Source: BNWE01 sp964369545
GTDB taxonomy: Bacteria > Pseudomonadota > Alphaproteobacteria > UBA3830
Length of the DNA: 64,000 nt
Assembly (NCBI GenBank): GCA_964369545.1
Contig: CAYJFA010000007.1
Coordinates: 15,737 to 79,736 of the forward strand
Direction: 5' to 3'
Below, in pieces: positions 27,253 to 36,254 of the stretch (position 1 is the stretch's first letter; the number at the start of each line of letters is the position of its first letter). The notes under the pieces were generated by a model, which saw only the letters and a program-made list of their open reading frames with translations, did not search any database and was not told where the DNA came from. The translations under genes and the position numbers were made by a program.

Positions 27253-27828
27253 ATGTTAAAAAAATTTTTGATGCTTCCGAATCTGCTAACAATGTTTAGG
27301 ATTTTTGCTATTCCTTTTATTGTGGCATGTTTTTATGTAAATGATTTCTGGTCACACTTATCAGCGACATTGCTATTTATAATTGCATGTGTTACTGATT
27401 TTTTTGATGGATACTTTGCTAGACAATGGAAGCAAGTCTCTGCCTTTGGAAGGTTTCTAGATCCTGTTGCCGATAAATTGTTAGTTTCAACGATTTTGCT
27501 TATGTTGTCTGGCACTGGTTCGATAACAGGTGTACACCTCATTGGAGCGTGTATAATTTTGGCGAGAGAGATAATAGTTTCAGGATTGCGGCAATTTATG
27601 TCGGAAATGCAACTTAGGGTTCCGGTTACGAAATATGCGAAGTGGAAAACAGCTATGCAGATGCTGTCTATTTCTTGTCTGTTATTTGTAAAAGCGTTTC
27701 CTTCTATCGAAATAATACAAGAAGCAGGGATTATTTCTTTATGGATTGCGGCTTTTATGACCTTATTTACCGGTATAAGATATTTGAATTTTGGAATAGT
27801 CAGAATCGTTGAAGATGTGGGCCCTTAG
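27253..27828 (+). CDS. pgsA: CDP-diacylglycerol-glycerol-3-phosphate 3-phosphatidyltransferase
   Basis: PgsA makes phosphatidylglycerol phosphate from CDP-diacylglycerol, the committed step to phosphatidylglycerol and cardiolipin. The CDP-alcohol phosphotransferase motif is complete: DFFDGYFAR, then FGRFLDPVADK, carrying the D-x2-DG-x2-AR-x8-G-x3-D-x3-D pattern (about 56-78). The 191 residues contain about five membrane helices. LPNLLTMFRI opens the protein as in other PgsA enzymes. It follows a small membrane protein and faces the DUF2608 gene convergently. Confidence 0.95.
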   Translation: MLKKFLMLPNLLTMFRIFAIPFIVACFYVNDFWSHLSATLLFIIACVTDFFDGYFARQWKQVSAFGRFLDPVADKLLVSTILLMLSGTGSITGVHLIGACIILAREIIVSGLRQFMSEMQLRVPVTKYAKWKTAMQMLSISCLLFVKAFPSIEIIQEAGIISLWIAAFMTLFTGIRYLNFGIVRIVEDVGP

Positions 27829-27845
27829 AAAGCATTCGTATCTTT

Positions 27846-28751
27846 TTATAAAATATCTTTGTATTTATTTGTTAATGGTTTATGAAATATCCAAACGCTT
27901 TTGTTATATGTTTCATTAATTACTTTATCAGTTACCCATTTTTTTCTTTTTAATAAAATTTCAAACTGTTTTTTTACACCCTCTATATCGACTGGTTGTT
28001 TTTTTGAAGTTAGAGATTTGATATAATTGATTCCAATATATTCAGCTTTTATTCTTTCAGAAACCTTCTTTACGGAATAAATATGCTTCATGCTATTGTC
28101 TACAAAAATTATTTTATTTATTTTGTATTCCGGAATTTTCCTTAAGAACGCATATAACAAGGTACCTTTTTCTAGTCCATCAGTGAATAACATACCATTT
28201 TTAAATATAGGATATCTTTTTGTTCCGTACTTATATTGCGACAAATCTACAAAAACAATTGGATTTATATTTTTCCATGAATTTCTAAAATTAATATTAT
28301 TTTCTAGTAATTTTAAATATCTTATATCTTCAAAAGCAGCAAACTTTGTCGTTTTTCCAACTTGAGCAGACGTTAATAATATTGTTTTTACTCCTTTTTG
28401 CTGCAACTTCTCTATTAATATTGGCCACTCTACTTCTAGTAGCCGGTATTCTGTTTCTATTTTTGCAATAAGTCGAGCGTCTCTTTGTTTATAGGCGGAA
28501 GATTTATTAAAATACTTATCCCAATAGTATTTATGAATTGTTTTGTTGTCTGCTTGCAGTATTCTGTCTTTAGATTCAAATATAACATCATGGCAATCGA
28601 AAATTACTAAGGTATTTTTGTCTGCTTTATCGAATATATTCTTAATTACAGAAATCTGATCAGTCGTTATGATTTCTGCAAAAGAATTAAAATAGGGCAA
28701 AAATATGAGTATGTATGTAATAATTTTTAGCATGATTGTTTTAAAAAACAC
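27846..28751 (-). CDS. Exported DUF2608/HAD-like protein
   Basis: A 301-residue protein with a signal peptide (ITYILIFLPYFNSFAE) and a HAD-like core of the DUF2608 type, a family seen mainly in intracellular bacteria. Motif I is VIFDCHDVIF (50-59), motif II TILLTSA, a conserved Lys lies in DGLEKGTLL, and motif IV is IIFVDNSMKH. Standard HAD phosphatases have DxD in motif I. Here the order is D52-C-H-D55, so the second acid is displaced and activity is uncertain. The start may be Met1 or Met8. Export suggests a periplasmic or host-directed role, which is inference. It stands alone, convergent to pgsA. Confidence 0.7.
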   Translation of the reverse strand: MFFKTIMLKIITYILIFLPYFNSFAEIITTDQISVIKNIFDKADKNTLVIFDCHDVIFESKDRILQADNKTIHKYYWDKYFNKSSAYKQRDARLIAKIETEYRLLEVEWPILIEKLQQKGVKTILLTSAQVGKTTKFAAFEDIRYLKLLENNINFRNSWKNINPIVFVDLSQYKYGTKRYPIFKNGMLFTDGLEKGTLLYAFLRKIPEYKINKIIFVDNSMKHIYSVKKVSERIKAEYIGINYIKSLTSKKQPVDIEGVKKQFEILLKRKKWVTDKVINETYNKSVWIFHKPLTNKYKDIL

Positions 28752-28847
28752 AGAATTAAATATATCATAATTATAGATTGCTTTTACAGTAGTTGATACC
28801 TTGTATTTTTCTTATAAAGATTGTAAAAATTAAATCTGGTTTCATAC

Positions 28848-28922
28848 GGACGCTTAGCTCAGCGGTAGAACATTGCCTTCACACGGCAGGGGGCGCAGGT
28901 TCAATCCCTGCAGCGTCCACCA
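28848..28922 (+). tRNA. tRNA-Val (CAC)
   Basis: The acceptor GGACGCT pairs with AGCGTCC (28912-28918), followed by A and an encoded CCA. The anticodon loop TTCACAC gives CAC. The D arm reads AGCTCAGCGGTAGAAC, and the T arm GCAGG-TTCAATC-CCTGC is standard. It is the second valine tRNA of the window, reading GTG codons. Confidence 0.96.
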
Positions 28923-29003
28923 AAGATCTAATTATAAAATTGATAACTCTGTGCCTAATTGATAGACTAACGTCATCAGTTTAGAAGAGGACTTTAGTAT
29001 TAA

Positions 29004-29954
29004 ATGTATAGAATAGAGGAGTTAATAATCTCTTGGTTTGCAAATTTAACTAAAAAGATTACCGGAAAACATTTACTTATATCTATTCCTTCAATTTGGA
29101 TCATAGTTTTTTTCATATGCCCTTGTCTGATTCTTCTAAAAATTAGCTTTTCAGACAGCTTGATTGCTTCTCCTCCATATACGAGTCTCATTGATTGGGT
29201 TTCCGGATATACATTGCAAATTCGCCTTAATATCAGCAATTATCTTGTGCTTTTTACTGATGAAATGTATATAAAAGGATTTGTTACCTCGATATTAATT
29301 GCTGGAACATCTACAATATGCTGTCTTTTAATCGGTTTTCCAATGGCGTTGGCTATTGCTCGTTCGTCGGAAAAAATTCGCGCAATTCTTCTCATGTTAG
29401 TTGTATTGCCGTTTTGGACATCTTTTTTAATTCGTATTTATTCCTGGATTATGTTGCTTAGCCCATGCGGCTTTATAAACAGTGTTTTAATGAAATTTCA
29501 TATTATCGATGTTCCATTACAGTTGATGAATAATTCATATGCAGCATGTATTGGTATAATATATGCATATCTTCCTTTTATGATTTTTCCTATTTATAGC
29601 GCGGTTGAAAAAATAGATTATTCACTAATTGAGGCGGCTTACGACTTGGGAAGCTCTCCGTTTACGGCATTTTTTTCAATTATTGTGCCTTTAGCCAGTC
29701 CTGGTATATACACAGGATCAGCGCTTGTGTTTGTTCCTGCAATCGGAGAGTTTGTTATACCAGAATTGCTTGGCGGTGCGCAAACACTGACTATCGGTCG
29801 GCTTGTTTGGAACGAATTTTTTGGAAATATGTCGTGGCCAACAGCTGCAGCATTATCCATTATACTATTGATATTTGTGGTATTGCCGATAGTTTTTGCG
29901 CAGCGGCGGAGAGAAGTGAAGTTGGTACAAAAAAATTTGAAAGAAAATCAATAA
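29004..29954 (+). CDS. potB: Spermidine/putrescine-type ABC transporter permease (PotB/PotH)
   Basis: A 316-residue inner-membrane permease with six or so helices. The binding-protein-dependent transport signature EAAYDLGSSPFTAFFSIIVP (about 212-231) contacts the ATPase. SWIMLLSPCGFIN and the EFVIPELLGG segment are typical of PotB/PotH. It imports polyamines or related cations with PotC, PotA and a periplasmic binding protein. potC begins 2 bases after its stop. The ATPase potA is about 12 kb away, and no binding protein is in the window. The exact polyamine cannot be told. Confidence 0.9.
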   Translation: MYRIEELIISWFANLTKKITGKHLLISIPSIWIIVFFICPCLILLKISFSDSLIASPPYTSLIDWVSGYTLQIRLNISNYLVLFTDEMYIKGFVTSILIAGTSTICCLLIGFPMALAIARSSEKIRAILLMLVVLPFWTSFLIRIYSWIMLLSPCGFINSVLMKFHIIDVPLQLMNNSYAACIGIIYAYLPFMIFPIYSAVEKIDYSLIEAAYDLGSSPFTAFFSIIVPLASPGIYTGSALVFVPAIGEFVIPELLGGAQTLTIGRLVWNEFFGNMSWPTAAALSIILLIFVVLPIVFAQRRREVKLVQKNLKENQ

Positions 29955-29955
29955 A

Positions 29956-30765
29956 ATGCGGTTTAAATGGTCAAATTTTGTTTTATTTATGGGATATATG
30001 TTTTTATATTTGCCGCTGATTTGCATAGTTATCTATTCATTCAATGAATCGCGGTTTGTTAATGTCTGGTCTGGATTTTCTTTAAAGTGGTATAGAGCAT
30101 TGGTGTCAGATCCTATCATTTTGCGTGCAACACTTACGAGTCTGAAAATTGCCGGTGTATCAGCAACTATATCTGTGATAATAGGGACTATCGCTGCAAT
30201 AGTTATCACGAGATTAAAAAGATTTCGTGGAAAATCGTTGTTTGTTGGTGCGATTGCTGCTCCTTTAGTCATGCCGGAAGTTGTTATGGGATTATCTTTG
30301 CTAATGCTCTTCGTTGGAATGGAAAGATTTTTCGGATGGCCTAATGGCAGAGGAACTTTAACTGTTGTTATAGCGCATATAACCCTTACAGTATCTTATG
30401 TAACAATGTTAATTCGAACAAGGTTGCAGGATTTTGATGCATCTCTAGAAGAAGCAGCGCTTGATCTTGGTGCATCTCCGCTTAAGGTGTTTTTTGTTAT
30501 TACACTTCCTCTAATATCTCCAGGGATAGTCCTGGGTTGGCTTCTTGCTTTCGCTTTATCTTTGGATGACGTTGTAATTGCGAGTTTTGTTGCTGGTCCG
30601 GGGGCAACAACATTGCCAATGATTGTTTTTTCAAGTTTGAGATTCGGAATATCTCCGGAAGTAAACGCTCTTGCAACCATTTTAATGACGGTTTTATCGA
30701 TAGGTGTCATAATGACCGCTGTTATTATACGTAGAAAAAATAAAGCAAAAGGAATAAGCATATGA
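29956..30765 (+). CDS. potC: Spermidine/putrescine-type ABC transporter permease (PotC/PotI)
   Basis: The second permease of the importer, with 269 residues and about six helices. The EAA loop reads EEAALDLGASPLKVFFVITL (about 157-176). SLDDVVIASFVAGPGATTLP near residue 200 is a clear PotC/PotI signature. It forms a tight unit with potB (2-base gap) and overlaps mipZ by 4 bases (ATGA), so translation of mipZ is likely coupled to it. Confidence 0.92.
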   Translation: MRFKWSNFVLFMGYMFLYLPLICIVIYSFNESRFVNVWSGFSLKWYRALVSDPIILRATLTSLKIAGVSATISVIIGTIAAIVITRLKRFRGKSLFVGAIAAPLVMPEVVMGLSLLMLFVGMERFFGWPNGRGTLTVVIAHITLTVSYVTMLIRTRLQDFDASLEEAALDLGASPLKVFFVITLPLISPGIVLGWLLAFALSLDDVVIASFVAGPGATTLPMIVFSSLRFGISPEVNALATILMTVLSIGVIMTAVIIRRKNKAKGISI

Positions 30766-31550
30766 AGCCATATATAATTGTTCTCGGAAATGAAAAAGGC
30801 GGAACAGGAAAATCGACGGTTGCTATGAATATTTCTGTATATTTATTAAACACTGGTCATAAAGTCGGAACAATTGATGTAGATGCAAGGCAGGGTTCAT
30901 TTACGAGATATTTTGAGCATCGAAAAATATCTGCGTCCAAAAATCCTAAGCTGAAATTGCCACAACATATCGCTATTCAAAAAAGCATAGCATCAGATAA
31001 AGATGAAGCGATAAAAATAGAAGGAGATCTTTTTAATAAAGCAATTGAAAAATGCTCAAATTGTAATTTTATTGTTATTGATACGCCAGGAAACGACACA
31101 TTTCTATCTCAAATATCGCATTCATATGCCAATACTCTAATTACTCCGATTAATGAAAGTTTTGTTGATATGGATGTGCTTGTGAGGGTGTCCAGCGAAG
31201 ATATCTCCACGTTTCGCCCAAGCATTTATGCCGAAATGGTTTGGAGTCAGAGAAAAGAACGAGCGATGCGCAGAGAAAAGCCTATTGATTGGATAGTAAT
31301 TAAAAATCGTCTAGCGAATTTATATAGCAAAAATAGAGGGGATATAAATATAGTGCTGGAAGCCTTATCAAAACGTATAGGGTTCAGGTTAGGCGTAGGA
31401 TTTTGCGAACGCGTTATATTTAAGGAATTATTTTTATCAGGAATGACTCTTTTGGACTTAGAAAATTCAGATACGCAATTAAGCCTATCTCATGTTGCCG
31501 CGCGACAAGAGTTAAGAGATTTGATAAGTTTTATGAAGCTGCCGACCTAA
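30762..31550 (+). CDS. mipZ: Division plane positioning ATPase MipZ
   Basis: MipZ forms a gradient from ParB-bound origins and blocks FtsZ assembly near the poles. It is found almost only in alphaproteobacteria. The 262 residues show the deviant Walker A EKGGTGKST (11-19) with K12, a switch region IDVDARQGSFTRYFE (38-52) and IDTPGNDT. The ATG overlaps the potC stop. Its partner ParB is not in the window, but two parS sites are present in rsmG at 46.7 kb. A general ParA is less likely given the MipZ-specific switch I sequence and the RPSIYAEMVW region. Confidence 0.92.
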   Translation: MKPYIIVLGNEKGGTGKSTVAMNISVYLLNTGHKVGTIDVDARQGSFTRYFEHRKISASKNPKLKLPQHIAIQKSIASDKDEAIKIEGDLFNKAIEKCSNCNFIVIDTPGNDTFLSQISHSYANTLITPINESFVDMDVLVRVSSEDISTFRPSIYAEMVWSQRKERAMRREKPIDWIVIKNRLANLYSKNRGDINIVLEALSKRIGFRLGVGFCERVIFKELFLSGMTLLDLENSDTQLSLSHVAARQELRDLISFMKLPT

Positions 31551-31639
31551 TATAAAATCAATCTTTTTGCGCAAAAAATACTAATTAAGATTTATAAATT
31601 CCGCAAGTATATGAAAGTATTAGATTTATAACTAACCTC

Positions 31640-34600
31640 CTACTCTTCCTGTACGTTCATTCTTTTATATTTAGAAAAAATCACATACATCAAAGGCACT
31701 ATGAATAGAGTGAATAGTGTTCCAAATGACATACCTCCCACAATAGCCCATCCTATTTGCCTGCGTGCTGCCGCTCCAGCGCCACTTGCTAAAGCTAACG
31801 GTATATTTCCTATTACCATGGCAAATGTAGTCATTAGAATAGGGCGAAGTCTCAAATGTGATGCTTCTCGGATGGCATCTATAACTGGTTTTCCCTTCTG
31901 TACTAGACTATTAGCAAAATCTACTATTAATATCCCGTGTTTGGTTATTAATCCTATTAAAGTAACTAATCCGACCTTAGAATAAATATTCAAACTGCCG
32001 TCTGGGACGATGTATAAAGTAATAAGCGCGCCGGTTATTGAAAAAGGAACACTCAGCATAATTATAAACGGATCAATGAAGCTTTCGAACTGTGCTGCCA
32101 AAACTAAAAATACGAAAATTAATGCGAGTAAAAATACCAATATGATTTGCTGGCTTTCTTCGAGATAGGATTTTGTTGCTCCAGAAAAAGTAAGCTGTAT
32201 TGTGTCAGGCAGAAATTTATTTTTTATCTCCTCAAGATCTTTTACCACTCGTCCTAAGCTATATCCGCTCGCAATATTTCCAAATACGGTAATAGCTAAC
32301 ATCTGATTGTAATGATTTAATCCCATAGGAGATTGTCTTTCTCTGATGTTAATTAAATCAGATACGGAAACCATTTTTGCCTCTCCATCACGTGAGGGTA
32401 TTTTGGATCTTACAAGCATTCTTGAGAGGTCTTCCGGAGTTCTTCTTAAATTTGCTTCCGCTTGAATGAATAATTCATCTCGTTTGGCTTCACGTTGCAC
32501 GTTTGCAGCTTTCTGTCCTCTTACAAGATACGCAATCGTTGTTACTATGTCGTCTACAGGAACGCCTAGTGATGCTGCTTTATCTCTGTCTATCTCGATA
32601 ACATACTCCTGCTGAGGCAATAGGAGTGACGATCTTAATGGATGCTGTACTCCTGGATATTGCGCTTGTAATGATAATAAAAATTTTCTACCGAATCTTT
32701 CAAGATAATCGAAACTTTGATTTGTTTGCAGCACAAAATCTATTGATTCTCTATCTGAACTACTGACTCCGGCTGTACAGGAGCAAGGTACTCCGCTGAT
32801 ATTTCTCAATTTTGGTGCCATGATTGCAGCGATTTCTTTTGCTGGCATGCTTCTTTTTTCCCAATCGATCAATTGTATCCATCCGCTGATTTCTTCGGTT
32901 TTAGCACTTACCCAGCGATTTTGTATAAATGGAGTCTTTGCTATTATAGAATCTATTATATCGGCGTTTTTTTTCATAAAATTATAAGAAGCACCGACAG
33001 GACCATTTCCTTGGAATGATACATATCCTGTGTCTTCCTGTGGTTTGCTTTCGGATGACATCATGTGGCCAACAAAAATGCCTGCTACGGAAATTAAGCC
33101 ACCGACGTATAAAACGATTGATTTTTTATTAAGCGCCATATTTAGAGCCGTAAGATACTTGGATTCCAATGATGTAAGAATTTTTTGTTGATATATATGC
33201 GCTATTTTCATGAATCGTGATTTTGATTTTTTCTTGTTTAAGTTCAGTAATTTCGAGCACATCATAGGCGATAGAGTTACAGCGACAAATCCAGAAATTA
33301 GGACAGCTCCTGCCAGGGTCAAAGCAAATTCTTTAAAATATTTTCCAATTTTTCCCGGAGTTAGTCCGATTGGAATATATGCAGTTGCAAGTGTTAATGT
33401 CATTGCGATAATAGAAAAAAATATTTCTTTTGATCCGACGATGGATGCTTTGAATCGCGACAGACCTTCTTCTATGCGCCTGTGAACATTTTCTAAGACA
33501 ACGATGGCGTCATCAACTACAAGTCCGACAGCAAGCACCATGGCTAACATCGTGAATGTATTTATAGAAAAATCAAATGCGTACAATAGTGCGAATGTAC
33601 CTAATAGGGATACTGGAATAGTAACAATCGGTATTAATGTTGCTGTTAAAGACCATAAAAATATAAATACAACAATAATAACCAAAGCTGTAGCTTCGAA
33701 TATTGCTCTGTAAACATTATTCATTGAAGCATTGATTTCTTTTGCTTCATCCATTGCGACGACCGCCTTGGCACCAGATGGAAGCATTTCTTGAATCTCT
33801 GGCATTATTTTATGAACCCCCTCACTTAAATTAATCGGGTTCGCTGTAGATTGTTTCGTTATTTGCAAAGTCACGCATTCCTTGCCATTAAACCAAGCAC
33901 CCTCCCTTATATCATCAGATACAAGTTTTGCTTTTCCAACGTCTTTTATGCGCACAACTCTTTGTTTTTCTCTGACGGGGAGTACAACTTTGTCAAATTC
34001 TTCCGGTTTGCTTAGTTCTCCGTTTACTATAAGCATATACTCTTTATCTGTGCTGATTAATCGACCGCATGGACGTTGAACATGCTGCGCTGGTATCGCC
34101 TCCACTACATCTGCCGGTGTGTATCCGTATGCGGCAAGTTTTTGTGGGTCTAAAAATATACGCATGCTTTTAACGTTTCCGCCGCTTAGATTTGCTCTGC
34201 CGACTCCCGGCAAGACTTCAAATTTCGATTTAATGTATTTTTCGACGTAATCTCTAAGGTCATCAATGGAATGCTTACTGCTAGTAAATCCGACATAAAT
34301 TCCAGCATCTGAGTCGGTGCTGCCTTTTCTAATTATAGGCTCAGGAATACCGTGTGGAAGCAAGCTTCTAGCCTGGGATAATTTATCTCTTACATCGGAA
34401 GCTGCTCCGTCAGGCGTTCTATCTGGAGAAAATTCTATAGTTATTTCACTTTTTTCATTCATACTGTTTGATGTTATAAGTTCAGCCCCAGGAATAGTCG
34501 CAAAAAAACCTTCCAAAATTTTTGTGATTTGCGCTTCGACGACTTTAGGGCTGGCACCGTTAAATTCTGCTTCAATGGAAATATGAGATTTCTCTATTTT

Positions 34601-34714
34601 GGGGTCTTTTCTTACTGGAAGCCTTGATTGACAAACCAAGCCTAATACGACGATTATCAATGTTAATACCGTTGAAAAGACAGGTCTTCTAATACATAAC
34701 TCAGTTATTTGCAT
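31640..34714 (-). CDS. RND-family efflux transporter (HAE1-like inner-membrane pump)
   Basis: A 1024-residue proton-driven pump of the AcrB/MdtB type. It has the usual twelve-helix plan with two large periplasmic loops (about 30-330 and 555-850). ITELCIRRPVFSTVLTLIIV opens it. The proton-relay acids lie in MVLAVGLVVDDAIVVLENVH (about 390-409). GKIGKYFKEFALTLAGAVLI and ITKHGILIVDFAN near 930 are typical of the subgroup that pairs with an HlyD-like adaptor. The adaptor gene lies directly upstream with a 14-base gap. No outer-membrane channel gene is in the window. Substrates could be drugs, fatty acids or host compounds. Confidence 0.95.
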   Translation of the reverse strand: MQITELCIRRPVFSTVLTLIIVVLGLVCQSRLPVRKDPKIEKSHISIEAEFNGASPKVVEAQITKILEGFFATIPGAELITSNSMNEKSEITIEFSPDRTPDGAASDVRDKLSQARSLLPHGIPEPIIRKGSTDSDAGIYVGFTSSKHSIDDLRDYVEKYIKSKFEVLPGVGRANLSGGNVKSMRIFLDPQKLAAYGYTPADVVEAIPAQHVQRPCGRLISTDKEYMLIVNGELSKPEEFDKVVLPVREKQRVVRIKDVGKAKLVSDDIREGAWFNGKECVTLQITKQSTANPINLSEGVHKIMPEIQEMLPSGAKAVVAMDEAKEINASMNNVYRAIFEATALVIIVVFIFLWSLTATLIPIVTIPVSLLGTFALLYAFDFSINTFTMLAMVLAVGLVVDDAIVVLENVHRRIEEGLSRFKASIVGSKEIFFSIIAMTLTLATAYIPIGLTPGKIGKYFKEFALTLAGAVLISGFVAVTLSPMMCSKLLNLNKKKSKSRFMKIAHIYQQKILTSLESKYLTALNMALNKKSIVLYVGGLISVAGIFVGHMMSSESKPQEDTGYVSFQGNGPVGASYNFMKKNADIIDSIIAKTPFIQNRWVSAKTEEISGWIQLIDWEKRSMPAKEIAAIMAPKLRNISGVPCSCTAGVSSSDRESIDFVLQTNQSFDYLERFGRKFLLSLQAQYPGVQHPLRSSLLLPQQEYVIEIDRDKAASLGVPVDDIVTTIAYLVRGQKAANVQREAKRDELFIQAEANLRRTPEDLSRMLVRSKIPSRDGEAKMVSVSDLINIRERQSPMGLNHYNQMLAITVFGNIASGYSLGRVVKDLEEIKNKFLPDTIQLTFSGATKSYLEESQQIILVFLLALIFVFLVLAAQFESFIDPFIIMLSVPFSITGALITLYIVPDGSLNIYSKVGLVTLIGLITKHGILIVDFANSLVQKGKPVIDAIREASHLRLRPILMTTFAMVIGNIPLALASGAGAAARRQIGWAIVGGMSFGTLFTLFIVPLMYVIFSKYKRMNVQEE

Positions 34715-34728
34715 TTCATTTTACTCAT

Positions 34729-35907
34729 TTATTTTTGTTTTGGACTTGTTTTTTCAGCAATATGTTTCTTAGCTTTTTCTTTGGCTCCTGCCTTTGCTCT
34801 TTTTGTCGATTTAGTGTGTTTTTTATCAGGTGTTTTAATTGTTTTTTGATTTTGTACAGAAACTCCTCTTCCATCAAGTACGCCACTTTGGCCGCTGGTA
34901 ATTACAATTTCACCCTCATTAATTCCTGTTATTATTTCAACTAATCCATCCCGATGCATTCCTGTTGTAACAACAGTTCTGACAGCGATTCCGTCTACAA
35001 GGCGATATACATAGTCATCGTCTCCTACTTTTTCTATAGCTCCTTCGGGAATTAAAATTCCCATTTGGTTATCGTCCGGGATGACCTTTATACTTACAAA
35101 CCTTCCGGGTTTTAGAGTTCTTGATCCTATGGAAACTTCTGCTGGAACCTCTAAGGTTGCTCTAACATCAAAGCTATGAGATATTCTTTCGCTTTCAGGA
35201 TCTACGGCTGTTATTTTTGCTCCATATTCCTGCCTGTTATCGCCTCCAACAAGCACTTTTGCTTCTTGCCCGATGTATATTTTTCCTATATCAGCCTCAG
35301 TTACTTTGAAGTCTACTTTGAGAGGATGGCAGTCCACTAATTTTACCAGCTCAGTACCGGAAGTAACATATTGTCCTTTACTTATTTCACGTAGTCCAAT
35401 TATTCCACTGAATGGCGCATGAATTTTATGTTTTTCCAGTATGTTTTTTGAAGATAGGACTTTTGCTTCGCTCATATCAACTGCTGCCTTTTTTTTATCC
35501 CTTTCTATTTTTGGAGCTACGCCTTTAATCGCTAGTTTTTCTATGGGTTCATACTCACTTTTCGCGTGGCGGTATTGTGCTTCAGCTTCCATAAGGTTTG
35601 CTTTGGCTGCTGTATCATCAAACTCTATCAGCAATGCGTTTTCTTCAATGATTGTCCCTTCAGTAAAGTGGATTTTGGATATAATTGAATTTACTTCGGA
35701 TTTTATTATAACGGAATCAAATGGACGTAAGGTTCCTATCGCATTTATATATCTGACAACGGGGCCAAACTCTGCTTTTGCAACAGTTACAGGTGGTAAA
35801 GAGTCGTCGATAACAGGAGATTTTCTGCTAAGGTATTTATATATTGTTAAAAGTATAACTAACAGTAAACATACAAGTATATAAATTCTTTTTTTGTCTT
35901 TAAACAC
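34729..35907 (-). CDS. RND efflux periplasmic adaptor (MFP) subunit
   Basis: A 392-residue membrane-fusion protein that bridges the RND pump to an outer-membrane channel. Residues 8-24 form the membrane anchor (IYILVCLLLVILLTIY). The lipoyl half-motifs, alpha-hairpin and beta-barrel follow in order (FTEGTIIEENALLIEFDD, then HAPFSGIIGLREISKGQYV). The protein ends in an unusual lysine-rich tail of about 40 residues (KHTKSTKRAKAGAKEKAKK) that adaptors normally lack. It is in one operon with the pump gene. Confidence 0.93.
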   Translation of the reverse strand: MFKDKKRIYILVCLLLVILLTIYKYLSRKSPVIDDSLPPVTVAKAEFGPVVRYINAIGTLRPFDSVIIKSEVNSIISKIHFTEGTIIEENALLIEFDDTAAKANLMEAEAQYRHAKSEYEPIEKLAIKGVAPKIERDKKKAAVDMSEAKVLSSKNILEKHKIHAPFSGIIGLREISKGQYVTSGTELVKLVDCHPLKVDFKVTEADIGKIYIGQEAKVLVGGDNRQEYGAKITAVDPESERISHSFDVRATLEVPAEVSIGSRTLKPGRFVSIKVIPDDNQMGILIPEGAIEKVGDDDYVYRLVDGIAVRTVVTTGMHRDGLVEIITGINEGEIVITSGQSGVLDGRGVSVQNQKTIKTPDKKHTKSTKRAKAGAKEKAKKHIAEKTSPKQK

Positions 35908-36062
35908 TTTATCATCCCTTAGTCTAGATTCTATAATTTCTTATTTTTTAATTTTATTGTTAATTATAAAAGATATTATAAAGAAAATAATAAAATTATT
36001 CCAAAATACCTTAATTTAAATTTTTTTCTTAAAATATTTTTATGCATTTAATACACATTATA

Positions 36063-36139
36063 TGGTCGGAGTAAGAGGATTCGAACCTCCGACCCCAGCC
36101 TCCCGAAGGCTGTGCTCTACCAGGCTGAGCTATACTCCG
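36063..36139 (-). tRNA. tRNA-Pro (CGG)
   Basis: On the minus strand the acceptor CGGAGTA pairs with TACTCCG, the discriminator is A and CCA is encoded (36063-36065). The anticodon stem CAGCC/GGCTG encloses TTCGGGA, giving CGG. It lies between the RND operon and the groESL operon. Confidence 0.97.
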
Positions 36140-36197
36140 ATAATTACTATTTTTGCAGAAATTAAATTAATTATTCAATAGAATGATTGTAATTTAT

Positions 36198-36233
36198 AAA
36201 AAAGAAGCCTGCATTTTTCAGCAGGCTCTTCTG
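36198..36233 (-). terminator. Intrinsic terminator of groESL
   Basis: AGCCTGC (36206-36212) pairs with GCAGGCT (36221-36227). On the minus strand the stem is followed by TCTTTTTTA. It lies 22 bases after the groEL stop. Confidence 0.85.
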
Positions 36234-36254
36234 TAAAATGAAAACTATCTAAGA

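Noticed and set aside
32389..32394. CACGTG core as a third parS site
   Set aside because: The flanking bases do not match the parS consensus.
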